Shown: one piece after another, positions 15,313 through 27,263 of the stretch
Layout of the letters: each line of letters begins with the position of its first letter
Position numbering within the stretch: the first letter of the stretch is position 1
Assembly: GCA_004322045.1 (NCBI GenBank)
Contig: SCRN01000018.1
Coordinates: forward strand, 1 to 64,000
DNA from: Paraburkholderia sp.
GTDB taxonomy: Bacteria; Pseudomonadota; Gammaproteobacteria; Burkholderiales; Burkholderiaceae
Length of the DNA: 64,000 bases
Direction of reading: 5' to 3'
Notes under the pieces: model-generated
The model's database searches: none
Told to the model about the DNA's origin: nothing
The model's input: only the letters and a program-made list of their open reading frames with translations
Translations under genes and position numbers: made by a program

Positions 15313-17715
15313 TCAGTCGCCGTACGGAATCCAAATATTCTTCACTTGCGCCGCTTGACGCAAGAAGGCAATTCCCTCGCTCGTGCGCTCGAACCAATCG
15401 ATCCGGCGCCCGTAGTCGACGAACGTGCGCTTGAGATTGCCGATCGATTCGCGCTCCACCAAGGTGGAATCCGCTGCGCGGCCGAAGCACCACAGCGCGT
15501 CGACATCGTCGTGCCGGGCGAGTGTGGCAAGCAACGCGTCGCGCGAGCCGGTCACGATGTTCAGCGCGCCGGCGGGCACATCGGACGTTTCGACGACTTG
15601 ATAGAGGTCGGTCGCGGTCAGCGGCGCCGCCTCGCTCGGCAGCACGACCACACGGTTGCCGAGGGCCAGCGCGGGCGCGACGAGTGAAATCAGTGCGAGC
15701 AGCGGCGCTTCGTCGGGGCAGGCAATGCCGACGACGCCGAGCGGTTCGTGCATCGCCAGGGCCACGCCACGTAGCGGCGGCGTATGGACGGCGCCGTCGA
15801 ACTTGTCGGCCCATGCGGCGTACGTAAAGAGCCGTGAGATCGAGGCTTGCACTTCCCGCTGCGCGGCATTGGCATCGCATTCGGTGCGCCGCATCAGTTG
15901 CCGCGCGAATTCGTCGGCTCGCGCCGATAGATTTTCGGCGAGGTAATAGAGCACTTGCGCACGCGCGTGCGCGTTCATCTGCGACCACTTGACGGCGCTG
16001 CGCGCCGCAGCCACGGCGTCGCGCACATCCTTGCGGTTGCCGTCGGCCACTTCGCCCACGAGCGCGCCGCTCGGCGCATAGACCGCGCGCGCATTGCCGC
16101 CGTCGGCACGCGCTTGCTTGCCGCCGATGAACAGCTTTGCCGTCCGATCGATTGAATCGAGACTAGCCAGAGGCTCGGTCAAGCCGCCGCCGAGCGGCCG
16201 CTCCGCTGCCCCGGCCGGCGCCTCGCGCAATGCGCCCTTGCCCCAGCCGACCGGCTTCAAATACTCGAAGGCGCCCTCGCGGCCGCCTTCGCGCCCATAA
16301 CCCGACTCGCGATAACCGCCGAAGCCTACGCTCGCATCGAACAGGTTCGTCGCATTGACCCAAACGACACCGCAGGCCAGTTGCGGCGCGATATCGAGCG
16401 CGCGGCCGATCGTCTCGCTCCACACGCTCGCCGCCAAGCCGTAGCGCGTGTTGTTGGCGAGCGCAACGGCCTCGTCGGGCGTGCGAAAGCTCATCGTCGT
16501 CAGCACCGGCCCGAAGATCTCCTCCTGAGCGAGCGTGCTCGAAGGCGCAACGTTCGTCACCAGCGTGGGCGGGTAGTACGAACCGCCCGCGCCGGGCAGC
16601 GCGACTTCGCGCGGCTGCCAAACCTCGCACCCTTCGCGCCGTCCCGCTTCGACCAGCGATTCGATGCGCGCCAATTGCACCGGATCGACGATTGCGGCCA
16701 TGTCGATCGCCTTGTCGAGCGACGTGCCCACGCGCAGGGTGGTCATGCGCCGCTTGAGCTTGGCGATGAATCGATCTTCGACGCCTTCCTGCACGAGCAA
16801 ACGCGAGCCCGCGCAGCACACCTGCCCCTGGTTGAACCAGATCGCGTCGACCACCCCTTCGACGGCGCCGTCCAGATCCGCATCGTCGAACACGATGAAC
16901 GGCGATTTGCCGCCCAGCTCTAAAGTCAGCGATTTGCCCGAGCCTGCCGTGGCCGCCCGAATGGCGCGACCGACTTCAGTCGAACCCGTGAAGGCGATCT
17001 TATCGACGCCGGGATGCTCGACGAGCGCCGCGCCCGTGCGGCCGTCCCCGGTGACGACGTTGAGCACGCCATCGGGCAAGCCCGCTTGCTTGGCCATTTC
17101 CGCGAAAAGCAGCGCGGTGAGCGGCGTGTATTCCGCGGGCTTGAGCACGACGCAATTGCCGAGGGCAATCGCGGGTGCGACTTTCCACGCGAGCATCAGC
17201 AGCGGAAAATTCCATGGCACGATCTGGCCGATGACGCCAAGCGGCGCCCACCCGGCGAACTCGGTCTCTTGCAACTGCGCCCAGCCTGCGTGGTGCAAGA
17301 AATGCCGCGCGACGAGCGGCACGTCGATGTCGCGCGTCTCGCGAATCGGCTTGCCGTTATCGAGCGCTTCGAGCACGGCGAACAAGCGGCTGTGCCGCTG
17401 CACCATGCGCGCGAGCGCATATAGGTGCCGTGCGCGCTGCGCGCCGCCTGCGGCAAGCCAGCCCGGCTGCGCCGCGCGCGCCGCCGCGACGGCGGCATCG
17501 ATATCGGCCGCGCCGCCCTGCGCGACTTCGGCCAGCAGCTCGCCCGTGGCCGGCGCGCGCACGGCGAAGCGTTCGCCCGAGGCGCTCGCACGCCATTGCC
17601 CGCCGATGAAATGACCGAACGCGGCGTCGTGCCGGCTCAGCCAGTCGCGAGCCGCTTGATCGTCCTCGGGGGCGGGTGCGTAATCCATCGTCTCGAAGTA
17701 TTCGGCAACGCTCAT
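15313..17715 (-). CDS. tandem aldehyde dehydrogenase, second half lacking catalytic residues
   Basis: The first ~500 residues of this 800-residue protein are a complete NAD(P)-dependent aldehyde dehydrogenase: PWNFPLLMLAWKVAPAI, general base Glu266 in LELGGKSPF, nucleophile Cys300 (or Cys301) in FNQGQVCCAG. From about residue 515 a second dehydrogenase-like unit begins (LFIGGKQARADGG). It keeps the cofactor-domain stretch GVVGIACPDEAPLLALISLV but breaks off near the end of that fold and has neither the Glu nor the Cys motif, so it is probably structural. In an operon with deoC the likely reaction is oxidation of acetaldehyde to acetate. A GTG at 17730 overlapping the deoC stop (GTGA) is an alternative start giving five more residues and direct coupling to deoC. 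Confidence 0.88.
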   Translation of the reverse strand: MSVAEYFETMDYAPAPEDDQAARDWLSRHDAAFGHFIGGQWRASASGERFAVRAPATGELLAEVAQGGAADIDAAVAAARAAQPGWLAAGGAQRARHLYALARMVQRHSRLFAVLEALDNGKPIRETRDIDVPLVARHFLHHAGWAQLQETEFAGWAPLGVIGQIVPWNFPLLMLAWKVAPAIALGNCVVLKPAEYTPLTALLFAEMAKQAGLPDGVLNVVTGDGRTGAALVEHPGVDKIAFTGSTEVGRAIRAATAGSGKSLTLELGGKSPFIVFDDADLDGAVEGVVDAIWFNQGQVCCAGSRLLVQEGVEDRFIAKLKRRMTTLRVGTSLDKAIDMAAIVDPVQLARIESLVEAGRREGCEVWQPREVALPGAGGSYYPPTLVTNVAPSSTLAQEEIFGPVLTTMSFRTPDEAVALANNTRYGLAASVWSETIGRALDIAPQLACGVVWVNATNLFDASVGFGGYRESGYGREGGREGAFEYLKPVGWGKGALREAPAGAAERPLGGGLTEPLASLDSIDRTAKLFIGGKQARADGGNARAVYAPSGALVGEVADGNRKDVRDAVAAARSAVKWSQMNAHARAQVLYYLAENLSARADEFARQLMRRTECDANAAQREVQASISRLFTYAAWADKFDGAVHTPPLRGVALAMHEPLGVVGIACPDEAPLLALISLVAPALALGNRVVVLPSEAAPLTATDLYQVVETSDVPAGALNIVTGSRDALLATLARHDDVDALWCFGRAADSTLVERESIGNLKRTFVDYGRRIDWFERTSEGIAFLRQAAQVKNIWIPYGD

Positions 17716-17726
17716 CGTGAATGTGC

Positions 17727-18743
17727 TCACGCTACAGGGTGACGGTTGAAAGCCGAATAGCGGCCCGTGACGTGGTGCTCCAACTGCCGCTCGATATCGG
17801 CGAGCAAGCTCGATGCACCGATGCGCAACAGCGACGGCTCGAGCCAAGGGCGGCCGAGTTCTTCCTTCATCAGTACTTGGTAGGCAAGCACCGCCTTGGC
17901 CGTCGAGACGCCGCCCGCCGGCTTGAAGCCGACGCAAGCGCCCGTGCGCTCGCGAAACTCGCGGATCATGCGAGCCATGACGAGCGATACGTCGAGCGTG
18001 GCGTTCACGCTCTCTTTACCCGTGGAAGTCTTGATGAAATCCGCGCCGGCCATCATGCAGACCATCGACGCTTTCGCTACGTTCGTAAGCGTCTTGATGT
18101 CGCCCGTTGCGAGGATGGCTTTCAAATGCGCGGCGCCGCACGCGGCGCGAAACTCCCGAACTTCGTCGTAGAGCGCGCGCCAGTTGCCCGTGAGGACGTA
18201 CTCGCGCGTAACGACGATGTCGATTTCGGCAGCGCCGTCCGCCACCGACGCTTCGATCTCTTTGAGCTTGAGCGGATGCGGATTCAAACCGGCGGGAAAG
18301 CCCGTCGATACCGCAGCGACCGGAATGCTCGTGCCGCGCAGCGCATCGGCCGCGGCGGCCACGAAGCGGTGATAGACGCAGACGGCCCCCGTCGCGATCT
18401 CATCGGGATCGAGGCCCAGCGCTTCAATGAGTTCGGCGCGCACCGGGCGTCGCGCTTTCGCGCAAAGACGCCGCACACGGCCTTCGGTGTCGTCGCCGCT
18501 CAAGGTCGTGAGATCGATGCAGGTGATGGCTTTGAGCAGCCATGCCGCCTGTGCGTCTTTTTTGACCGACCGGCGCGGCGCAAGCGTGGCCGTGCGGCGC
18601 TCGACGGCCGCCTGATTGACGCGCAAGCCATCGATCCAAGCGGCGTCGAACGGCACCCCGCGATTGCGCCCATCGTGAGCCCCCGCGAGGCCGTGCGGCA
18701 AAACGAACGAATGTGTCGAAGCGTCGGACATGGGAACGAGCAT
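17727..18743 (-). CDS. deoC: deoxyribose-phosphate aldolase
   Basis: The protein cleaves 2-deoxyribose-5-phosphate to acetaldehyde and glyceraldehyde-3-phosphate by a Schiff base. The signature FIKTSTGK holds the catalytic Lys, and the second active-site Lys is in GFKPAGGVS. At 338 residues it belongs to the long form with an N-terminal extension of about 70 residues compared with the 259-residue E. coli enzyme. Starts at 18743 or 18731 are possible; neither has a strong ribosome binding site. It is the first gene of the operon, directly behind a good promoter and a 15-bp palindrome, and it overlaps or abuts the dehydrogenase gene. Confidence 0.93.
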   Translation of the reverse strand: MLVPMSDASTHSFVLPHGLAGAHDGRNRGVPFDAAWIDGLRVNQAAVERRTATLAPRRSVKKDAQAAWLLKAITCIDLTTLSGDDTEGRVRRLCAKARRPVRAELIEALGLDPDEIATGAVCVYHRFVAAAADALRGTSIPVAAVSTGFPAGLNPHPLKLKEIEASVADGAAEIDIVVTREYVLTGNWRALYDEVREFRAACGAAHLKAILATGDIKTLTNVAKASMVCMMAGADFIKTSTGKESVNATLDVSLVMARMIREFRERTGACVGFKPAGGVSTAKAVLAYQVLMKEELGRPWLEPSLLRIGASSLLADIERQLEHHVTGRYSAFNRHPVA

Positions 18744-18757
18744 TGTGCGATGCACAA
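18743..18757. promoter_or_regulatory. operator-like palindrome of the deoC operon
   Basis: TTGTGC and GCACAA form a perfect inverted repeat with a three-base centre, about 20 bases downstream of the predicted transcription start and touching the deoC start codon. A repressor bound here would block elongation. The DeoR protein encoded at 7974-8702 is the natural candidate. Confidence 0.55.
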
Positions 18758-18783
18758 CACAGAATGGTGATTTACTTGCAACG

Positions 18784-18812
18784 ATCCTAGCTGCATGAAA
18801 CGATCGTGACAA
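18784..18812 (-). promoter_or_regulatory. sigma-70 promoter of the deoC operon
   Basis: On the minus strand TTGTCA (18812-18807) and TAGGAT (18789-18784) are separated by exactly 17 bases; transcription would start near 18777, about 35 bases before the deoC start. Both hexamers differ from consensus at one or two positions. Confidence 0.65.
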
Positions 18813-18843
18813 TACATCGTTACAATTTTATCGCCAACCTCAT

Positions 18844-19274
18844 CTGCGCCGCGCCACCCCATCCCACCCCTCTGGCCGCTCGGCGCCGAAGCCTCGCCGC
18901 AGCGCCGTTCGACTCGCCCTGATCATTCGTCCCCGGTCGCCTCGAAAAATCATTCGAACGTTTGACTCACGCGCCCCCTTTCGCCTAGCGCCACGAAGCC
19001 TCGTAGCGCTTCGCACCCTGTTACAAAAATCTCTCGCGAATGCATCGCGCATTACCTACATTGCATGTCCGTGCTCTTTGCATTCGCCCCGATCAAGGCA
19101 CTCGCGCCTCGATCGGGATGCAGTCGTCGATGAAGTCTGACCGCCGCGCTGGCGGCAACCAGCGCCTACGGGACCGGCCGTGTCGCGACAGAGCTTAGGT
19201 TGGCGCAAGGCATAGCCGGCCGAAGGCGTCGCGCGACGAGTGCAGTGGACCGTACTTCAACGAGAGGGTCTTCC
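18844..19274. other. intergenic region with a hairpin, no gene seen
   Basis: This stretch between the deoC promoter and the Asp-box protein gene has no convincing coding frame. A stem near 19088-19116 pairs CCCGATC/AAGGC with GCC/GATCGGG with one mismatch and a six-base loop; it has no T-run. A GAGAGGG ribosome binding site at the right end serves the next gene. Confidence 0.5.
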
Positions 19275-20717
19275 ATGCGACGCCATATCACGTCTCGAAT
19301 CGGCCTGACGCGCTTCGCCATCACCGTGCTCGGCCTCACTTCGGCCGCGGCCGCGGCAGCCGCCCCCGTGCTCGTCTCCGGCCCAAGTCCATTCGCCACT
19401 TGCACGATCGGCGGCCCAGGCACGAACTTCGTCAACGCCGAAGTCGAGCCCTGGGTGGCCGTCAATCCGGCCAATCCGTCGAACGTCATCGGCGCTTGGC
19501 AGCAAGACCGCTGGTCCAACGGCGGCGCGCACGGTCTCGTGGCCGGATATTCGTTCGATGGCGGACAAACTTGGCGGCAAACGAATCTTCCGTTCTCCGC
19601 CTGCGCGGGCGGACTCGGTTACGAACGCGCTTCGGACCCATGGGTGTCGATCGGGCCGGACGGCACGGCCTATACCGTGTCGATTTCGTTCAATCAATCG
19701 AACAACAGCAACTCGGTGGCCGCGGCCGTCTCGAACGACGGCGGGCAGACTTGGAACAATTTGAGCGTGTTGATCGCCGACAACGAACCGTCGACACAAT
19801 TTTTCAACGACAAGGAATCGGTGACGGCCGACCCGCTCAAGGCCGGCGTCGCCTATGCCGTATGGGATCGGCTCGAAGAACCGAATTCGAACCCATACGC
19901 CGATCTGCATGCACAGGCCTATCGCGGCCCAACGTATTTCTCGAAGACGGTCGACGGCGGCAAAACATGGAGCGCCCCGGCTCAGATCGTCAAAGTGCCG
20001 TCGCGTCAGCAAACGATCGGCAATCAGATCGTCGTCAACCGGCAAGACGGAACGCTCTACGACTTCTTCGATTTGATTACGCCGCCGCAACAGCCTTCGC
20101 CGTACAAAGTCGCATTCATCAAATCGACCGACGGCGGCGCGACATGGACGTCACCGCGCGTCATCGCGAATTTGCAGACGGTCGCTACGGTCGATCCCAA
20201 TACGGGTGAAGCGTTGCGCACGGGGGACATCATTCCCGAGCCCGCGATCGATCCCGCCACAGGGCAGCTCTATGTGGTGTGGCAAGACGCACGCTTTAAC
20301 GGCGGCAAGTACGACGAGATCGCGCTATCGACGTCGAGCGACGGCGGCAATAGTTGGAGCGCGCCGATTCTCGTCAACACGCCGACGGGCAAACTGGCCT
20401 TCAATCCGTCGGTGCGCGTGAACAGCGCGGGCAAGGTCGCCGTCACCTACTACGATCTGCGCAACCTTGCCGCGGGCGATACGTCGACGCTGCCCACCGA
20501 CTACTGGATGACGACCTCGGCCGACGGTGGCAAGACCTTCGGCAACGAGACGCATCTGGCGGGCTCGTTCGACTTGAAAACGGCGCCTTACGCCGAGGGA
20601 TACTTCGTCGGCGACTATGAAGGACTCGAAGCCCGCGGCACATCGTTCCTGCCTTTCTTCGTGCAAACGAACTCGGGCAACACGGCCAATCCGACTGACG
20701 TATTCGCTGCGCCGTAA
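19275..20717 (+). CDS. secreted sialidase-like Asp-box (BNR) repeat protein
   Basis: The ATG at 19275 follows GAGAGGG and opens a signal peptide (ITVLGLTSAAAAAAAP). The 480-residue product then shows at least six Asp-box motifs in sequence order: SFDGGQTW, SNDGGQTW, TVDGGKTW, STDGGATW, SSDGGNSW and SADGGKTF, the hairpin turns of a six-bladed beta-propeller. Similar folds occur in sialidases and other glycan-active enzymes, but I could not place the Arg triad or catalytic acids of sialidases, so activity is unproven. It should act in the periplasm or outside the cell. It converges on the phosphonate operon (25-base gap) but has no obvious link with it. Confidence 0.8.
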   Translation: MRRHITSRIGLTRFAITVLGLTSAAAAAAAPVLVSGPSPFATCTIGGPGTNFVNAEVEPWVAVNPANPSNVIGAWQQDRWSNGGAHGLVAGYSFDGGQTWRQTNLPFSACAGGLGYERASDPWVSIGPDGTAYTVSISFNQSNNSNSVAAAVSNDGGQTWNNLSVLIADNEPSTQFFNDKESVTADPLKAGVAYAVWDRLEEPNSNPYADLHAQAYRGPTYFSKTVDGGKTWSAPAQIVKVPSRQQTIGNQIVVNRQDGTLYDFFDLITPPQQPSPYKVAFIKSTDGGATWTSPRVIANLQTVATVDPNTGEALRTGDIIPEPAIDPATGQLYVVWQDARFNGGKYDEIALSTSSDGGNSWSAPILVNTPTGKLAFNPSVRVNSAGKVAVTYYDLRNLAAGDTSTLPTDYWMTTSADGGKTFGNETHLAGSFDLKTAPYAEGYFVGDYEGLEARGTSFLPFFVQTNSGNTANPTDVFAAP

Positions 20718-20742
20718 CCGTCGCCTTGCGCCGGGCGGCCCA

Positions 20743-21315
20743 CTATCGCGGCTGGCCCGGTTTCGCCTTCTTATGCGCCACCCGTTCGACGACACTCAAG
20801 AAGTGTTCGAGAGCGGGCGTGCGCATGCTCGCCTCTTTGGCCACATCGTCCCAGCGTCGCAGGCTCACCGCATCCTGCGCGAGCGGCTTTTCGATGAAGG
20901 CGCGAGCTTGATCTTCGTCGAATACGCCGCCCTGCAGCGCCAGGCTGCGTGTCGAATCGGCCGAAAGCCGTTGCCGATAACCGCTATCGATCGCGCATAG
21001 ATAGCGCTTCGCGTCCACATGTAAGCGAATCGGCTCCAAGACGCTATCCGGCAGCCACGCTCGCAGAAACGGCAGCGCGAAGTATTGATGACGATCGTCG
21101 ATACCGCGTGCGCTCGGCGTCTCCCCTTGCAGGTTCAACAGATGACCGAGGTCGTGCAAAAACGCCGCCGCGATCAACGGATCTGCGGCGCCGGCCGCTT
21201 GCGCGAGCGTGCCGCATTGCAGCGCATGCTGCAACTGCGTGACCGGCTCCCCGCTGTATGCAATCTCGCCATGACGCTCGAACAGGAAACGGATATCGCC
21301 AAGATCCAGTGCCAT
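20743..21315 (-). CDS. HD-domain protein of the PhnZ-type oxygenase family, phosphonate-associated
   Basis: The 190-residue protein has the metal-ligand pattern of HD-domain mixed-valent di-iron oxygenases: His30, His54-Asp55 with His58 (FLHDLGH), His76 (DDRHQYF), His99 followed by AKRYL (HVDAKRYL, Lys103) and Asp156 (RRWDD). Tyr20 and Glu23 (YSGE) match, in spacing, the Tyr/Glu pair that in PhnZ guards the iron and is displaced by substrate. PhnZ cleaves 2-amino-1-hydroxyethylphosphonate to glycine and phosphate. Here no partner dioxygenase gene is present; the gene is last in an operon after phnA and phnY, three bases from phnY. It is often labelled only as a phosphonate-associated HDIG protein. 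Function inferred, not shown. Confidence 0.8.
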   Translation of the reverse strand: MALDLGDIRFLFERHGEIAYSGEPVTQLQHALQCGTLAQAAGAADPLIAAAFLHDLGHLLNLQGETPSARGIDDRHQYFALPFLRAWLPDSVLEPIRLHVDAKRYLCAIDSGYRQRLSADSTRSLALQGGVFDEDQARAFIEKPLAQDAVSLRRWDDVAKEASMRTPALEHFLSVVERVAHKKAKPGQPR

Positions 21316-21318
21316 CGA

Positions 21319-24350
<3,032 letters not shown>

Positions 24351-25214
24351 TCACATCGAACGGCGCTTCGGCGCACGCGCCGCGATCAGCGACAACGCCG
24401 CGAGCGACACGAGCAGTAAGATCAGCGAGAGCGCGGAGGCTGGCAGGTAATAGCCGCGCTCGACCTGACCGACGACGACGATCGGCACGGTCGCGAAGCC
24501 GGGCGGGTACACCGTGAGCGTGGCGCCAAGCTCGCCGATCGAAAGCGCGAAGCCCAGCGCGAGACTCGCCCGTATCGCGGGCACGAGTTGCGGCAGCACA
24601 ACGCGTCGCAGCGCCATGGCGGGCGGTGCGCCCAGGCTCGCGGCCGCTTCGCGCAGCACCGTCAACTCGGGACGCAGCGCGGCAGCCGCGCATCGATAGC
24701 TGAACGGCAGTACGAGAGCGAGTTGCACCAGCACGACGATGGCCGGCGAACTCGATAAATCGAGCGGGGCCTTGTGATAAGCGATCAACACACCCAGGCC
24801 GAGAACGACGCTCGGCACGCCGTTGGGCATCATCGTCACCATGTCGACGAGCGCGCCGAGCCCTCGCCGGGTCCGTCCTTCCAGCGCAAGCGCGAGCCAA
24901 AGCCCGAGCGCCGTGCCGAGCACTGCCACGGCAAAGCCGATTTCGAGACTGGCCGCGACGGCGTCGAAATCGCTCGAACCGAGCCGCTCGAACCAGCGCG
25001 TGCTGAAACCGTCGGGCAGGATCGTGCCCGACCAATGTGAGGCGACGCTCGATAGCGCCACCACTGCGACCGGCAGCACGAACAGCCACACGCACAGCAG
25101 CGCGGCTGCCAGCGTGACCGCCCACCCCGCTATGCGCGCGAGAACGCCGCCCGGTGCACGAGAGATTGCCGTTGCGCGCGCATGCACGTGCGCTTCCAAG
25201 TTCGCCGCCATCAT
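24351..25214 (-). CDS. phnV: 2-aminoethylphosphonate ABC transporter permease
   Basis: The 287-residue protein has about six membrane helices and the binding-protein-dependent permease coupling loop AAASLGAPPAMALRRVVLPQ (EAA motif) near residue 190. Gene order phnS-phnT-phnU-phnV with overlapping ends identifies it as the second permease of the phosphonate importer. Its start overlaps the phnU stop by four bases. It is the last gene of the transporter transcript. Confidence 0.85.
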   Translation of the reverse strand: MMAANLEAHVHARATAISRAPGGVLARIAGWAVTLAAALLCVWLFVLPVAVVALSSVASHWSGTILPDGFSTRWFERLGSSDFDAVAASLEIGFAVAVLGTALGLWLALALEGRTRRGLGALVDMVTMMPNGVPSVVLGLGVLIAYHKAPLDLSSSPAIVVLVQLALVLPFSYRCAAAALRPELTVLREAAASLGAPPAMALRRVVLPQLVPAIRASLALGFALSIGELGATLTVYPPGFATVPIVVVGQVERGYYLPASALSLILLLVSLAALSLIAARAPKRRSM

Positions 25215-26158
25215 TTCGCTCCCATTGCCTGCCGGCGATCGACGCTGCGATACAGCGCGTAAAGGGAAAGCGACATCGCCAACATCACGACGGCCCCCGC
25301 GGCCGCCGTGGGCAAGTCCAGATCGACAGTGGCGGCGCTATAGATCGCCACCGGCAGCGTCACGAGATGAGCGCTCCCGAGCACGAGCAGGATGCCGAAT
25401 TCGTTGAGCGTGAGCAGAAAGCACAAGATCGTACCGGCGGCGATGCCGGGCCATGCGAGCGGCGCGACCACGCGCAGCGCGACCATGACGCCGTTCGCGC
25501 CGAGGCTGCGCGCAGCTTCGACGAGGCGCATGTCGATCATGGCGAACGAAGCGAGCGTCGGGCGCACGACGAATGGCGCGTAAAAGACGACTTCGGCGAG
25601 CACGATGCCGCCCACGCCGAACAAGAAATCGAGGGGCGGCGTGCTCGAGTGAAACAGCCGCTGCAGCGCAATGCTGATCGATCCTTGAGAGCCGTATAGA
25701 AAGATCAGCGTGAACGCGACCAGAAACGAGGGAAAGGCGACGAACAGTTCGAGAAAACGCGTGATGAGCGCGGCCCCGGGGAATGGCTTGAAGAACAGCA
25801 AAGCGGCGAGCGCGACGCCGAGGGTGGACGCGATGGCGGCGCTGGCAAAAACGATGGCGATCGTCGTACCGACCACACCCGCCGTGTCGGGGTTCGAAAA
25901 GAAGGCCGTGTAGGCGTGCAACCCGAACGCTCCGTGCGGGCCGGTCAGGCTCAGCACGATCAAGCGCGCGAGCGGATAGATCACGAGCGGGCCGAGGACG
26001 ACGACCGCGACGAGCAGCACGTGCAAGGACGCTAGGAGATTGCGGCGCGCGCCGGCATTGGCGTGGGCTGCGGCATGGCCGTGCGCGGGCATCGACGCCG
26101 CTCGCGTGGTCATGCCCAGTGTGCGGCTCGCGGTGTCAAGGTTCGACGAGGATGACAT
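25211..26158 (-). CDS. phnU: 2-aminoethylphosphonate ABC transporter permease
   Basis: The ATG at 26158 has TGAGG at a suitable distance and gives 315 residues; an ATG at 26170 is possible. After a hydrophilic, His/Ala-rich N-terminus of about 45 residues come six membrane helices and the EAA coupling loop EAARSLGANGVMVALRVVAPLAWPG, split here at its conserved Gly. It heterodimerises with PhnV and is energised by PhnT. The gene overlaps phnT at its start and phnV at its end, so all three are translationally coupled. Confidence 0.86.
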   Translation of the reverse strand: MSSSSNLDTASRTLGMTTRAASMPAHGHAAAHANAGARRNLLASLHVLLVAVVVLGPLVIYPLARLIVLSLTGPHGAFGLHAYTAFFSNPDTAGVVGTTIAIVFASAAIASTLGVALAALLFFKPFPGAALITRFLELFVAFPSFLVAFTLIFLYGSQGSISIALQRLFHSSTPPLDFLFGVGGIVLAEVVFYAPFVVRPTLASFAMIDMRLVEAARSLGANGVMVALRVVAPLAWPGIAAGTILCFLLTLNEFGILLVLGSAHLVTLPVAIYSAATVDLDLPTAAAGAVVMLAMSLSLYALYRSVDRRQAMGAK

Positions 26159-27233
26159 GATCGGCCTCATAGCTGAGCGACACGCGCGCGCCCTTCTCCG
26201 GTGTCATCCCGTGTCCGCGCGCCGTCGTGACGAGTACGGTCGTCTCGGGCGCCGCATCGAGCGCGACCGATACCGATAGCACCGGGCCGTACCAGTCGAC
26301 CGTGGCGATGGTGCCGTGCAAATGTCCTTGCCCGAGCGGCACGAGATGCAGCCTTTCCGGCCGCAAGCAAGCGAGCCGATCGCGTTCGCCATGACGCGCA
26401 TCGCCGATAGGGAACACCACGCGCGGCGGCAGTAGGTTCGCCACGCCGAGGTAACGCGCGACGAAGGCATCGACCGGCGCGTCGTAGAGCGCCTGCGGCG
26501 TCCCGATTTGCGCGATGCGGCCGTCGCGCATTAACAATGTGCGATCGGACAACACGAGCGCATCGTCTTGATCGTGCGTGACGCAGACGATCGTCAGATT
26601 CGGCAACCGCTCGTGCAGCGCCTTCAACTCCGAGCGCACCGACGCGCGCAAATTGGCGTCGAGCGCCGAGAGGGGCTCGTCGAGCAACAGCACGTCGGGT
26701 TCGATGACGAGCGCACGCGCCAGCGCCACACGCTGCTGCATGCCGCCCGAGAGTTGAGCCGGCATGACATGGCCGGCATCGGCGAGTTGCACGAGCTTGA
26801 GCGCATCGGTCACCCGCCGCGCGATGTCGGCGGCGCTCGCGCGCCGCGCGCGCAGCCCGAAGGCCACGTTCTCGAACACGCTCAAATGCGGGAACAACGC
26901 ATAGTTCTGAAACAGCAGGCCCAGATTGCGCCGATGCGCGCGCTCGTGCGTAAGATCGCGGCCCGCCACGAGCAAGCGCCCGGCGACGAAGTCGGCTTTG
27001 ACGAACCCGGCGATGAACCGCAGCAAGGTGGTCTTGCCGCAGCCGCTGCGCCCGAGCACCGTCAAAAACTCGCCGCGCCCGATCGACAACGATAGATCGT
27101 CGAGCACCGTGCGTGCGCCGAAGCGCACACTCAAACGTTCGACGTCGACGCCTTGCGCCTGAGCGCGAAGTGCCGGCTCGTGCGCGGGCGCGGCAGCGCG
27201 CGCACCCTGTAACACCAGTCCTGCCGTATTCAC
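26136..27233 (-). CDS. phnT: 2-aminoethylphosphonate ABC transporter ATP-binding protein
   Basis: The start is a GTG preceded by GGAGGG at eight bases. The 365-residue protein has Walker A GRSGCGKTTL (about residue 61), Q-loop LLFQNYALF, signature LSGGMQQRVALARAL, Walker B VLLLDEPLSALDA and the switch His in VCVTHDQDDA. After residue 250 a TOBE-like regulatory domain follows, as in CysA/PotA-type ATPases. A 28-residue Ala-rich extension precedes the domain. The gene lies between phnS and phnU. Confidence 0.9.
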   Translation of the reverse strand: MNTAGLVLQGARAAAPAHEPALRAQAQGVDVERLSVRFGARTVLDDLSLSIGRGEFLTVLGRSGCGKTTLLRFIAGFVKADFVAGRLLVAGRDLTHERAHRRNLGLLFQNYALFPHLSVFENVAFGLRARRASAADIARRVTDALKLVQLADAGHVMPAQLSGGMQQRVALARALVIEPDVLLLDEPLSALDANLRASVRSELKALHERLPNLTIVCVTHDQDDALVLSDRTLLMRDGRIAQIGTPQALYDAPVDAFVARYLGVANLLPPRVVFPIGDARHGERDRLACLRPERLHLVPLGQGHLHGTIATVDWYGPVLSVSVALDAAPETTVLVTTARGHGMTPEKGARVSLSYEADHVILVEP

Positions 27234-27263
27234 CAGGCTCGCCCTCCGTCGGCGTTCGATCGC

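Noticed and set aside
19088-19116. Hairpin before the Asp-box protein as a riboswitch
   Set aside because: A single stem with one mismatch and no conserved aptamer features; nothing ties it to a known class.
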